This document shows positions 33,806 through 42,763 of a DNA stretch of 64,000 bases, piece by piece (the stretch's first letter is position 1; every line of letters starts with the position of its first letter). The notes below the pieces were generated by a model. The model was not told the origin of the DNA. It did no database searches and saw nothing but the letters and a program-made list of their open reading frames with translations. The DNA is from JAUILA01 sp964563925. GTDB taxonomy: Bacteria > Bacteroidota > Bacteroidia > Cytophagales > Cyclobacteriaceae. A program made the position numbers and the translations under genes. Location of the stretch: the NCBI GenBank assembly GCA_964563925.1, contig CAZLZD010000023.1, positions 1 to 64,000 on the forward strand. Reading direction: 5' to 3'.

Positions 33806-33978
33806 GACTTTACGGGGTTTTTGAATGACTAATTTTGATACCCCACCCCCATGTTTTCCTGGTCATCACAACTAACCCGGAATTTGTTCCGGCAGCGGAG
33901 TATGCTGGATTGAATGTACCACATTCCTGATACATGAAAACTGACTCAGATCAATAGAAGAACGGATTTATTTCAGGG

Positions 33979-35415
33979 TTACTCCCAGGTGACATTTGCT
34001 GCCGGACGATTATCCCGTCCCTGTACCCCGCGCAGGGCATCACCCAGCTCTGACCGCATAGAATCTGCCATTACAGAGAGTTCCTCCACAATACCAGGAA
34101 ATTCATCTGCCACATTGGTGGATTCTGAAGGGTCATCGTCGAGGTTGTACAACGCGATCTCATTGAGTTCGACATAGTCGTAATCGACCGGTTCACCTCC
34201 CGTACCACCCGGCCTGCCACTCAGCGTTCTGTACCTGTGCGGAAAATACAGTTTCCAGTCGCCGGACCTGACCGCGTGGAGTTCGTTGGTATGATAATAA
34301 AAGAAATAGGCTTCATGCGGGCTGGAGGATGATTTTCCTGTTAAAACGGACCAGACATTTTTTCCGTCAATTTCTCTTGCAGGCAGGGGTGCTCCAGTCA
34401 GTTCGGCAATGGTTGGGAAAATATCAATAGCCATGACCGGTGTATCGAAGGTGGCTCCTGCCGGGAGTATACCGGGGTACCAGGCAATGAACGGTTCGCG
34501 GTGGCCCCCCTCGAAGGCTGTGCCCTTTCCTTCCCTGAAAATTCCCGGCGATCCGGCGTGGTCCCCGTAAGACAACCACGGACCATTATCAGAAGTGAAC
34601 AGAATGAGGGTATTGGAATCGATCCCGTTTCGTTCCAGAGCTTTACGGATTTCTCCCACCGACCAGTCAATTTCCATGATCACATCCCCGTACAGTCCCC
34701 TTTCAGATTTCCCCTTGAATTTATCCGAGACGAACAGGGGGACGTGCGGTTGCGGATGAGGGATATACAGGAAAAAAGGTTTCCCCGCGTTCTCATTTAT
34801 GAACCGTACACTTTCTTCGGTGATTCGGGTAGTAAGCTGGCTTTGATCCTTTTCGTAATACCGGAGGATGGAGTCATTGCGAAACAGGGGCAAAGCCGGA
34901 AAATCAAAGACTGTACCTTGCCACGGATGGGCTGGCCACATGTCGTTGGAATATGGGATTCCAAAAAATTCATCAAAACCCTGTTTGGTCGGGAGCAGAT
35001 CAGGGTGGTCGCCTAGGTGCCATTTCCCCATTATGGCAGTTGTATAACCTATCGATTTAAGGGATTCGGCCAGGGTCATTTCCTCCGGGTGCAGACCTTT
35101 TGATGATTCCGGTCCCAGTGCGCCATGAATATTTACCCGGTTGGGATAGCATCCGGTCAGCAATGCTGCCCTTGAGGCGGAACAGACGGCCTGTGCTGCA
35201 TAAAAGGAGGTCAGTTTAACACCTTCCCGTGCCAGTTGGTCCAGGTGAGGGGTTTCGATATCCGGACTGCCAAAGGCACCCATATCCTCATAGCCCTGAT
35301 CATCGGTAAAAATGATCACAATATTGGGTGATTGGTCGGGAGAATTTACTTCAGATGCCGGTTGGCTGCAGCTTACAAGTGCAATAGCGAATACGGCGGT
35401 AATCAGATGCCTCAT
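33979..35415 (-). CDS. Secreted S1-family sulfatase (second copy)
   Basis: A 478-residue sulfatase lipoprotein with lipobox ALVSC (Cys16). Asp ligands lie in FTDDQGYED (residues 36-44), and the modification motif is CSASR starting at Cys78, a C-x-A-x-R variant of the usual C-x-P-x-R that is accepted in the family. GKWHLGDHPDL and LFTSDNGPW are conserved. It is shorter than, and only distantly like, the sulfatase at 7442, so the substrate probably differs. Transcribed alone behind a terminator at 35516-35550. Confidence 0.85.
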   Translation of the reverse strand: MRHLITAVFAIALVSCSQPASEVNSPDQSPNIVIIFTDDQGYEDMGAFGSPDIETPHLDQLAREGVKLTSFYAAQAVCSASRAALLTGCYPNRVNIHGALGPESSKGLHPEEMTLAESLKSIGYTTAIMGKWHLGDHPDLLPTKQGFDEFFGIPYSNDMWPAHPWQGTVFDFPALPLFRNDSILRYYEKDQSQLTTRITEESVRFINENAGKPFFLYIPHPQPHVPLFVSDKFKGKSERGLYGDVIMEIDWSVGEIRKALERNGIDSNTLILFTSDNGPWLSYGDHAGSPGIFREGKGTAFEGGHREPFIAWYPGILPAGATFDTPVMAIDIFPTIAELTGAPLPAREIDGKNVWSVLTGKSSSSPHEAYFFYYHTNELHAVRSGDWKLYFPHRYRTLSGRPGGTGGEPVDYDYVELNEIALYNLDDDPSESTNVADEFPGIVEELSVMADSMRSELGDALRGVQGRDNRPAANVTWE

Positions 35416-35515
35416 TGGGCTTTAAGATACCATATCGGTTGAGAATTCTGAAACCGTAGCGGTTAAAAAGAAGTTAAGAATTCATGAAATACCGGAAACG
35501 GTGGAGAATAAATAC

Positions 35516-35550
35516 AAAAAGAGGCTCCCTGGTATGGATAGCCCCTTTTT
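35516..35550 (-). terminator. Rho-independent terminator after the lipoprotein gene
   Basis: AAAAAGAGGCT (35516-35526) and AGCCCCTTTTT (35540-35550) form an 11-base stem with one mismatch and a 13-base loop, flanked by an A-run and a T-run, so it can work on both strands. It lies 41 bases after the stop of the lipoprotein gene at 35592-36170. Confidence 0.75.
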
Positions 35551-35591
35551 AAATTTCTGTCTGCGTTTGATAATCCGATATTCCTGACGAA

Positions 35592-36170
35592 TTATTGAGA
35601 CCGCGAATAAAGCTCCTGAAAGTCTTCTTTATCACCATCAATTTCCAGCATGACCTCATTGGCATCCAGTGTAAGCACATAGACCGCATCCGGAATCGGC
35701 GGTTGTCCCGAAGCGGATTCCCATTCATTAATGAGTTCCCAGCCTTTTACCGGGTTGGTATTCCGGTAGTTCCGGTTTATCGATTTAGAACCTCTCCAGT
35801 CGGATACCAGAACATCCTTCACACCATTAGTGAGCGGAGGCCTTCCCATCAGGTATTTCTTCACTACTTCAGGGTCATTTTTGAGGTACTTGACATCGCA
35901 GGATCCGCTGCGGATTACTGCGTATTTTCCCTCTGTATTTACGGTGCTGTCTTTCCAGATTAATCGATTGCCTTCAAAACGAAGGTCAATTCCCTGATAG
36001 CTATTGCGCTGTTCATTCTCAATGTGGATCCAGCCTCCCTGCATGTTTGTGGCCAGTGTGGTGTTGGTCACATCCATGACTTCGCGCGGTGTAGCCTCTT
36101 CGGATTCCGAGCAGGAAACCAAAGACCCTGCTACAACAATAAAGCCAGTTACTATAGCAAAACCCTTCAT
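35592..36170 (-). CDS. Lipoprotein of unknown function
   Basis: A 192-residue lipoprotein (lipobox GSLVSC). The body looks beta-rich: MQGGWIHIENEQRNSYQGIDLRF (quoted in part), LIWKDS, YAVIRSGSCD, and a final VYVLTLDANEVMLEIDGDKEDF. Such a layout recalls small lipocalin-like sensor lipoproteins of Bacteroidota but I cannot assign a family. It is monocistronic with a good terminator. Confidence 0.7.
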   Translation of the reverse strand: MKGFAIVTGFIVVAGSLVSCSESEEATPREVMDVTNTTLATNMQGGWIHIENEQRNSYQGIDLRFEGNRLIWKDSTVNTEGKYAVIRSGSCDVKYLKNDPEVVKKYLMGRPPLTNGVKDVLVSDWRGSKSINRNYRNTNPVKGWELINEWESASGQPPIPDAVYVLTLDANEVMLEIDGDKEDFQELYSRSQ

Positions 36171-36271
36171 AATTCATGTTTTTAGTTATGTATATATGAA
36201 TTTAATGAAGGGGTGGTAACCTGACAGGCAATAAAAAATTATAAAATTTCTTCAAATAATATATAAGCAGA

Positions 36272-38239
36272 TTAATCTTCCCCAGTGTTTACTGAGGCTT
36301 TCTTCAGGTTTTCCTCGAGAAAGTCCGCGACGCGTACATAGGCGGTAATCCTGTTCTCCATTTTTCTGATCCCGTGGCCTTCATCCGGAAACCGCAGGTA
36401 TTCCACTTCTCCTCCATTGTTTCGGATTTTCTCTACAAAGAGGTCGGATTCAGTCACCGGATCCCTCGGGTCGTTGGCTCCATGCAATATCATGACGGGT
36501 GATTTTACCTGGTCAATATATTCGATAGGGGAGATTGACTTGAAAAAAGCCCGGTCTTCCGGATCGTCAATATCACCGTATTCCAGGCGATCACTGGCTT
36601 TGAGTGCCGGCGAAGCTCCTTCAAGGGCAGTGACCCAGTTTGACACACCGACAAAAGCAACGCCGCAATCAAATATGTCCGGAAGCCTTGACATGGCCGC
36701 CATTGTGAGGTAGCCGCCATACGAACCACCCATGACCGCCACATGGTCAGTATCCCCGATACCCTGGGCGGAAAGGTAAGCCACAGCATCTTCGAGGTCA
36801 AAGTACTCCACTTCACGTTTTCGTAGATTATTCTCACGTGCGAAGGATTTTCCAAATCCTGTGGATCCCCGGTAATTCAGGTCAAACACTATAAATCCTT
36901 TTTGCGTCAGGTACTGGGTAAGGGCATCGAAATCAGGCCGGGCCTGTGACGTCGGTCCGCCGTGCACCGTAATCACCACGGGCATTTCCCCGCCCATGTT
37001 GTCCGGGGCGTAAAGAAGTCCGTGCAGCATCAGTCCATCCCGGGCTTCAAAACGGTGAGGCTCCGGAAGGACCATTTTGGTCATATCGAGCCCGGCGGTT
37101 GCCGAATGGGTGGCACGGAACAGGGTGCCGTCAGAATTATCCCAGGTCCAGATATCACCTGGTATCTGCGGACTTGTTACATGCGCTGCGTAGATGTCTG
37201 CCCCGGGGGCGCGGGTAAGGTTTATGATGCCCGCTGGCCATTGAGGTCCCTCAGAGGTTCGGCCATCGGGAATGTTGTAAATATAATGGGCCGAATATCC
37301 TGATTCGTTGGCGATCCAGTGGATAACCTTTTCGTCTTCCGATAAGATGATTTGCTCTATGTCAGTCTCATGATCAATGACAAACTCCATTGTATTATTC
37401 TCCAGTGAATAAAATGCGACATTCAGAAATTCACGTGCTTCATTCGTGGTAAGGTAAAACCCGCTTTCATCATTCAGCCACTGGAAATTGCCATATTCAG
37501 AAAGGGCCCCTTCCGGACTCAGCATGATGAGCGAGGAATCCCTGACATCGAGCTTATACAAATTGACAGCGTCTTCGCCGACTGATTCAGAAATAAGTAC
37601 ATACCTGCCGGAGGGAGAAATAGAAACCGGGTAATATCCCAGTTTGCCCGGATAAATGTATTGATCGGTACCTGTCTCAATGTCGTAGAGGTGAATATCA
37701 AAATCACGGCCATTTCGACCGGTGGTGGAATAAATAAACTGTGAGCCTGTCCGGTTAAATCCGCCAAAAAAACGGAATGCATCTGAAGGCGGCAGGAGTT
37801 CACGTTCGGTAGTACCATCGGCAGAGATCAGGTAAAAGCCTTCACGCTCGTTACCTTCCTTGTCTGTCCCATACAGGATTTCATTTCCGGCGGGTGACCA
37901 TTCGTGAAAGGTTACTGAATTTCCAAAGGTTATCTGCCTGGGTGCATAATTCTCCTGCGACCGGGTCACCCACACCTGGAAATCTCCGGTCAAACGGGTA
38001 CGGTAGGCCAGCCAGGCGCCGTCAGCCGACAGGGAAGGGGAAATTGCAGACTGGACCTTCAGGAAACGGACGATGTCAGGATCCTGGGCACCGGCCAGTG
38101 AGACTTTTCCCGGCACTGGTGAAGGTATGTCGTCAGCAAAAGGATCATTTGCCTGTTGTTTATCCTGGTTTTCAACACAGCCGGAAAGGGATAATAACAA
38201 ACAAAGGGCAAGAATATTGGCAGGGATGTATAAATTCAT
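36272..38239 (-). CDS. S9-family prolyl-oligopeptidase-like lipoprotein
   Basis: A 655-residue serine peptidase. A lipobox (LSLSGC) is followed by a beta-propeller (about residues 50-380) and an alpha/beta hydrolase domain. Catalytic residues are visible: GGSYGGYL (Ser), LHGANDPRDPV (Asp) and PDEGHGI (His). NYRGSTGFGKSFA is typical of the acylaminoacyl-peptidase subgroup. It would clip short peptides in the periplasm. Its ATG overlaps the lspA stop (ATGA), so it is translated right after the enzyme that processes its own lipoprotein signal. Confidence 0.88.
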   Translation of the reverse strand: MNLYIPANILALCLLLSLSGCVENQDKQQANDPFADDIPSPVPGKVSLAGAQDPDIVRFLKVQSAISPSLSADGAWLAYRTRLTGDFQVWVTRSQENYAPRQITFGNSVTFHEWSPAGNEILYGTDKEGNEREGFYLISADGTTERELLPPSDAFRFFGGFNRTGSQFIYSTTGRNGRDFDIHLYDIETGTDQYIYPGKLGYYPVSISPSGRYVLISESVGEDAVNLYKLDVRDSSLIMLSPEGALSEYGNFQWLNDESGFYLTTNEAREFLNVAFYSLENNTMEFVIDHETDIEQIILSEDEKVIHWIANESGYSAHYIYNIPDGRTSEGPQWPAGIINLTRAPGADIYAAHVTSPQIPGDIWTWDNSDGTLFRATHSATAGLDMTKMVLPEPHRFEARDGLMLHGLLYAPDNMGGEMPVVITVHGGPTSQARPDFDALTQYLTQKGFIVFDLNYRGSTGFGKSFARENNLRKREVEYFDLEDAVAYLSAQGIGDTDHVAVMGGSYGGYLTMAAMSRLPDIFDCGVAFVGVSNWVTALEGASPALKASDRLEYGDIDDPEDRAFFKSISPIEYIDQVKSPVMILHGANDPRDPVTESDLFVEKIRNNGGEVEYLRFPDEGHGIRKMENRITAYVRVADFLEENLKKASVNTGED

Positions 38240-38730
38240 GTGGTTACAGGTTTTTGTGGACGGAGGAATTTATCACCAAGAAGAAGAAACATTCCGGTCA
38301 TGATCGACACATCCGCCATATTGAAGACGCCGGTCTGAAAAATCATAAAATCAATATGCATGAAGTCCGTAACGGACCCGTAGAGTATCCGGTCGGTCAG
38401 GTTACCGATACCTCCACCAATTAACAGCGCGATGGCTGACCGGGCGGTCAGGGACAAGTGTTTTGTGCGGAACATATAGACCACAGCTACTACCAGCAGC
38501 ACGGACGGGAAAAGAATAAAAACCAGGATGCGGGCTGTTTCAGGCAGAGAATCGCCTAAACTCAGGAAAGCCCCGGGGTTTTCCACCTTGGTCAGTGTGA
38601 AAAAATCTTTTATAACCTCGATCCTCTCATCGTTATCAATCTGGTTTCTGACCACTTCCTTGCTGATCTGGTCACATCCAACCTGCAGCATCAGCAGGCT
38701 GATGACAAAAATCCTGATAAGTCTGTTCAT
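38236..38730 (-). CDS. lspA: Lipoprotein signal peptidase (signal peptidase II)
   Basis: A 164-residue four-helix membrane aspartic peptidase that cuts the lipoprotein signal peptide before the lipid-modified Cys. Family blocks are all present: GCDQISKEVV, ENPGAFLSLG, GGIGNLTDRILYGSVTDFM with the first catalytic Asp, and VFNMADVSI with the second. The start at ATG 38730 (MNRLIRIF) gives normal length. Normally lspA neighbours ileS or dksA; here it is coupled to an S9 peptidase lipoprotein. Confidence 0.93.
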   Translation of the reverse strand: MNRLIRIFVISLLMLQVGCDQISKEVVRNQIDNDERIEVIKDFFTLTKVENPGAFLSLGDSLPETARILVFILFPSVLLVVAVVYMFRTKHLSLTARSAIALLIGGGIGNLTDRILYGSVTDFMHIDFMIFQTGVFNMADVSIMTGMFLLLGDKFLRPQKPVTT

Positions 38731-38876
38731 AGGATACCTGGTTTGTCTTTGGTTCGTTAAGATAACCAATATTTTCATTCTGCTGCCCTTGCCTCTGCAG
38801 GCCAGGCGGTTGTGGTTGAAAATTAAAGATTTAATTAAAAAACATACACCTGTGGTTCGTGTGAGGTGAAGGATTG

Positions 38877-38884
38877 TATATTTG
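38877..38884 (+). promoter_or_regulatory. -7 box (TATATTTG) of the sensor gene
   Basis: TATATTTG matches TAnnTTTG exactly and ends 29 bases before the ATG at 38914. Confidence 0.45.
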
Positions 38885-38913
38885 CTTATTACTGAGGAGA
38901 CTAAAGCATAGAC

Positions 38914-40275
38914 ATGAAGTCCAGGAAGATCAAAAAACCGGTGAGACCTGATGACCTGACCAGCTGGGTGAGTCTGCTATGCTTTGGACTTACGCTCATA
39001 TTATCAGTATTCTATTACTTTTCGGATTACGAAACGTTGTATCTGCAGGTGCTGGGCGTTGGAGTCATCCTTTTATTACCATTAATTCTAACCCGCGCCG
39101 GGAAGCCGGTCTTCGGAACGCTTCTGCTTTGTTTTCTTGTTTGCCTGCTTCCTATGGCCATGTCGGTATACAACAAGTTGAGTTCACTCGGCCTGGGAAT
39201 CATCAATCCGGTTAATTATTTCGATGTTCGCCTCGTATTAATTTCCAGCATCATCGTCCCCATGACCACCATTCCCTTGCGCAGGACGGGTCAGCTGCTC
39301 CTGGGCGTGTTACCGTCGGTGATATGTCTTGCCCTTTTTGATCCGATACACAATATGCTCGGTATCGGATATTACCAGACCGTGATGAAAAGTGGTGATT
39401 ATTATTTTTCCGCCAACCTGTATGCAGGTTTCTCACTGGTATTTCTGTCAATGGCATTTATCTTTTTGAAGTCCAAGATCGAGCGGGGCTATGAAGACGA
39501 GCGGTCACGCCGCGGGGTTATGGAAACCTATATGCGAACGATACTTAAAATGGGTAAGAACCCTGCCATTACACAAGGCCGGACCCGGGATGGATACCGC
39601 GACATACTCCAGGCAGTGATGCATTCCATGAATTCAGATGCAGTTTCATCCTGGGAACTGCAGGAATATGATACACATATGACCTGTACAGAATCACAGG
39701 GTACTGACGGTGTCACGCCTTCAGGGACAGCCATTGATCTGACTGAGCATCCGAAGTACTTTAAGCGGTTGCTTGACCGGGGGATTATCATATATTCAAA
39801 CGGATTGGATGCGGAAGATCCGGATATATCCAAGGTGCATCAGGGGTATTCATTTATTGATGTGATCTTCATGAGGCCTGGTAAATCATATGGTATTTTA
39901 AGTGTTCAGCGTGCGGGAGGTGATGCAGTCTGGACTGTGGAGGACTCCCTTTTCCTTAAAGCCTCAGCAGATATCCTTTCCCTGCTCCATGCCAATAATG
40001 TGCAGCGGAGGCGTCATGCCGAGTTGGAGAGACGTGTGGCCGAACGAACGATAGAGCTCAGCCAGATTAACGACGAACTTAAGCAATACGCATTTCTTAA
40101 TTCTCATATTCTCAGGGCCCCCATAGCCCGGGTCTTTGGAATGTATCAGGTCATTGAGGCCCAATATGCCAAAATGATCAACCAGGAGATTATGTCCCAT
40201 TTTCGCATTTCTATCGAAGAGCTTGACAACATTACCCGTAAAATAGATCAAAAGACGGGAGATACCTTTCATTAG
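38914..40275 (+). CDS. Membrane sensor with histidine-kinase H-box but no ATPase domain
   Basis: A 453-residue protein. About six hydrophobic helices cover residues 20-190, then a soluble GAF-like part (residues 200-360: LQAVMHSMNSDAVSSWEL and YGILSVQRAGGD), a coiled coil (RRHAELERRVAERTIELSQ), and an H-box YAFLNSHILRAPIARVFG with His398. Bacteroidota kinases of this group follow the H-box with an HATPase domain. Here the chain stops 55 residues later, right after the second dimerisation helix. The stop overlaps the convergent methyltransferase gene by four bases, and no ATPase segment is seen in any frame beyond it, so I read it as a natural form rather than a frameshift. Confidence 0.75.
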   Translation: MKSRKIKKPVRPDDLTSWVSLLCFGLTLILSVFYYFSDYETLYLQVLGVGVILLLPLILTRAGKPVFGTLLLCFLVCLLPMAMSVYNKLSSLGLGIINPVNYFDVRLVLISSIIVPMTTIPLRRTGQLLLGVLPSVICLALFDPIHNMLGIGYYQTVMKSGDYYFSANLYAGFSLVFLSMAFIFLKSKIERGYEDERSRRGVMETYMRTILKMGKNPAITQGRTRDGYRDILQAVMHSMNSDAVSSWELQEYDTHMTCTESQGTDGVTPSGTAIDLTEHPKYFKRLLDRGIIIYSNGLDAEDPDISKVHQGYSFIDVIFMRPGKSYGILSVQRAGGDAVWTVEDSLFLKASADILSLLHANNVQRRRHAELERRVAERTIELSQINDELKQYAFLNSHILRAPIARVFGMYQVIEAQYAKMINQEIMSHFRISIEELDNITRKIDQKTGDTFH

Positions 40276-40970
40276 CCATTTTTCGTATAAAGACTGCTCC
40301 AGGTTGTATAGGAATAGTTTCCATTCAACCGGCTCCTGATTTTGTGACTGATGCTGTCAAATGACATCCCGTTCAGGCAAGATTGCCAACCATCCTCCGC
40401 CAGAATTAAATGCGTGATGTCTTCCGGGCTGACAGCCAGAACTCCTGACCCGGTTTCACGTCCGGATTTTGTGAGTTGTCCGCCCGTGATATATTCATCA
40501 AGCGCCAGATCATGACGGTAAGCCGATTTGATCATATTACATTGAAACAATTCTCTGACCGCGGACAGGTCCAGGGAGAAATCATAGACCAGAATCATTG
40601 CCCCGGTACAGGCAGTCCGCAGGAGCTCATCATACAGCGTTCGGGAACGGGCGTAATACCAGGAACCGGCCAGGGTAATCAGGTCGAAGGACTGATCAGG
40701 AAAAGGCAAATGCGTTCCGTCAAAAACCGTATAGTCCGTGTCAGGCGCATGAAGTGCTTGTGCGATCATTGCTTCACCGGGGTCGGTACCGGTAACACAG
40801 TCACACCGGTTCTGAAGGGCAACGGACGAATGCCCCATTCCACACCCTACATCCAGTGCGTGATGGAAACGTCGCTTTCCGAGCGTATTTTGGAGAATGC
40901 GCTGATGCAATGGCGGGCGGTAGGCAGCGTAATGCCTTGCCTTTTCCTCGTCATAACTGGTTTCGCTCAT
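40272..40970 (-). CDS. Class I SAM-dependent methyltransferase
   Basis: A 232-residue methyltransferase with the Rossmann-like motif I ALDVGCGMGHSSVAL, motif II TGTDPGEAMI and the FPDQSFDLITLAGSWYYA segment. The substrate cannot be read. It is the last gene of the long operon starting near 45526: it follows the VOC protein with no gap. The N-terminus (YDEEKARHYAAYRPPLHQRIL) is common in Bacteroidota small-molecule methyltransferases. Confidence 0.82.
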   Translation of the reverse strand: MSETSYDEEKARHYAAYRPPLHQRILQNTLGKRRFHHALDVGCGMGHSSVALQNRCDCVTGTDPGEAMIAQALHAPDTDYTVFDGTHLPFPDQSFDLITLAGSWYYARSRTLYDELLRTACTGAMILVYDFSLDLSAVRELFQCNMIKSAYRHDLALDEYITGGQLTKSGRETGSGVLAVSPEDITHLILAEDGWQSCLNGMSFDSISHKIRSRLNGNYSYTTWSSLYTKNG

Positions 40971-41465
40971 TTACCGGGGAGGTTGATACAGCTCAATAAA
41001 AATACCATCAGGGTCCCTGATGATAATGAGGTTTTCGTCCACGGTTCCAATAACCTCAATGTCCATGGCAATGATTTTTTTACGAACTGTGTCCAGGTCA
41101 TCGTACAGAAACGTTAGATAATTGACCCCCGATTGCTGGTTTACACTTTCAATTGATTCCCTGTCAGGTTTTTCATCAAAATAGGCCAGCTTAAGGACGG
41201 TTGCTGATTCCCTGGTTAACATTTTAAACATTTTGACCCTGAATGGTTTACCTTCAGACATTCCTGCCTGGTCGCTCCATGATGCAGGCAGACTGAATTC
41301 TCCGGAAGGTACCATGCCCAGGACTTCGGTATAAAATTTTTCCGAGGCGTCGATATCGCTGACAACCAGACCGATCATCAGCACCCCACTTTTAACCTGA
41401 GGGTTTTGTGCGAAGGACGCTGTAAGCGGACCAATTAAAAAAAGAAAAATGACAAGTTTTTTCAT
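40971..41465 (-). CDS. Exported VOC-family protein
   Basis: A 164-residue protein with a signal peptide (MKKLVIFLFLIGPLTASFAQ) and a two-half vicinal-oxygen-chelate fold: GLVVSDIDASEKFYTEVLGM at the start and IIIRDPDGIFIELYQP at the end. Export of a VOC protein is uncommon. The metal-binding set is incomplete by eye (the first His is missing), so it may bind rather than convert a ligand. Part of a seven-gene operon, 24 bases after the thioesterase. Confidence 0.75.
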   Translation of the reverse strand: MKKLVIFLFLIGPLTASFAQNPQVKSGVLMIGLVVSDIDASEKFYTEVLGMVPSGEFSLPASWSDQAGMSEGKPFRVKMFKMLTRESATVLKLAYFDEKPDRESIESVNQQSGVNYLTFLYDDLDTVRKKIIAMDIEVIGTVDENLIIIRDPDGIFIELYQPPR

Positions 41466-41489
41466 GGGATTCGGGATTATTGAACTGGT

Positions 41490-41927
41490 TTATTGATAGC
41501 CTATTTCGGGTGAGAGCGGCGTTTTGCTTTTTACAAAGATACCGGTGCCTCGTGCCAGTTCCTTATCATGCTGATTGGTGAGGACTGCACTCGCTTTAAA
41601 CTTCCGGTCACCCCGCTCAATTACATTCCCGTGCGCGATGATCTTACCGCTGTGTTCAGGGCGCAGTAACTGAATCTCAAAAGAGGCAGTCAGAACAAAC
41701 ACATCGCTTACCAGGGAATTGACGGCAAAAAAACAGGCATCATCAAGGAGTTTGAAATATACGGATCCGTGCATGGCATCAAGGGCATGAAAATATTTCT
41801 CAGAGAGTGTGAGGCCAATTTCGGCAGCACCTTCCCCGATATGAACAGTGGTGGTATCATAGATCATGGTATTGATCTTTGATGCCAGATACATATGTTC
41901 CAGTGACCTGTAATGCGTTGAATCCAT
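41490..41927 (-). CDS. PaaI-type hot-dog thioesterase
   Basis: A 145-residue hot-dog protein of the PaaI/4HBT group. The helix start HALDAMHGSVYFKLLDDACFFAVNSL gives the usual HGGxxxxLxDxA-like core with G-S in place of G-G, and FEIQLLRPEHSGKIIAHG completes the fold. It probably hydrolyses an acyl-CoA. Position in the operon, 14 bases after the DinB-like gene, gives no clear substrate. Confidence 0.75.
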   Translation of the reverse strand: MDSTHYRSLEHMYLASKINTMIYDTTTVHIGEGAAEIGLTLSEKYFHALDAMHGSVYFKLLDDACFFAVNSLVSDVFVLTASFEIQLLRPEHSGKIIAHGNVIERGDRKFKASAVLTNQHDKELARGTGIFVKSKTPLSPEIGYQ

Positions 41928-41941
41928 CCGAATGGTGTAAG

Positions 41942-42763
41942 TTACGCCATCACCGCAACCAATTCAAGTGCCTTTCTGCCAAGTTTCATGTCTCCTTCAA
42001 TGATAATTTCATCACTGCATTCAGGATACCTGATGTTTCGGGAGAATAGTTTCCAGCCGATGGCGGCAGGAACTTTTACCAGGGAATCCGGAGCCTGGTC
42101 ATGAGTTTCCGCCAGAAGCCAGGATGATTGCTTTCTTAAAAGCCAGGATTTAACGGTGCATTCCCCAAAGACCTCGAAACAGAGAGCCGTTCCCTCCGAA
42201 GCGGCTTGGTCTCTGAAAAGCCATGGCAGACCCAGAAGGCTGGTCTTCACGTAAGGGTCAAAAAACGGGGTTTTGAGCAAAAGGTCATCATTTCTGATTT
42301 CCCGGATCTGTTGCTGATGGTGCCATTTTTCCGTGTATTCCCGGGCAAGGTGCATCCAGTTCAGGCTTTCCGATTCCCCTGCCCATGCGACAGGAAAAAT
42401 AGCGGTGTCCTTCAGTGGCAGCGAAGCGTAATATTCGGTAACCCGGGGCCCGGTCATTTCGAGGAGCTCGCGCAATACACCGGGACTAAGGCGCTGAGCC
42501 GCCTTTATCCAGGTTGCATTCTGCTTGTTAAGCCATTTTACAAGGTCCTCGTAACGGTCTGATTCCGGAGGGGTTGTGGCAAAATAACGGTCACGCTGGA
42601 GCGATAGTGTTCTCAGGTTACCATCCAGCAGGTGACTCGCCACATCCCTGACCGTCCAGTTGCCTGCACTCGTAGGCAAATTCCATTCGTCATCATGGAG
42701 GGACTGGAGAAACTCGATAAGGGTTTTATCCAGCGGGCCAAAAAGGTGGTTTACCCGGATCAT
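41942..42763 (-). CDS. DinB-like/maleylpyruvate isomerase N-domain protein
   Basis: A 273-residue protein. The first 150 residues form a four-helix DinB-type domain with metal-binding His in DVASHLLDGNLR and EYTEKWHHQQQIRE, the pattern of the mycothiol-dependent maleylpyruvate isomerase N-terminal domain. The last 110 residues (LCFEVFGECTVKSWLL ... IIEGDMKLGRKALEL) look like an SCP2-type domain. Mycothiol is not expected in Bacteroidota, so another thiol or none may be used. Its ATG shares one base with the TGA of the PqqB-like gene (TGATG). Confidence 0.7.
   Translation of the reverse strand: MIRVNHLFGPLDKTLIEFLQSLHDDEWNLPTSAGNWTVRDVASHLLDGNLRTLSLQRDRYFATTPPESDRYEDLVKWLNKQNATWIKAAQRLSPGVLRELLEMTGPRVTEYYASLPLKDTAIFPVAWAGESESLNWMHLAREYTEKWHHQQQIREIRNDDLLLKTPFFDPYVKTSLLGLPWLFRDQAASEGTALCFEVFGECTVKSWLLRKQSSWLLAETHDQAPDSLVKVPAAIGWKLFSRNIRYPECSDEIIIEGDMKLGRKALELVAVMA

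Noticed and set aside
33877..33892. CCGGAA-TTTG-TTCCGG hairpin as a terminator
   Set aside because: No T-run follows on either strand and no gene end is close; reported only in passing.
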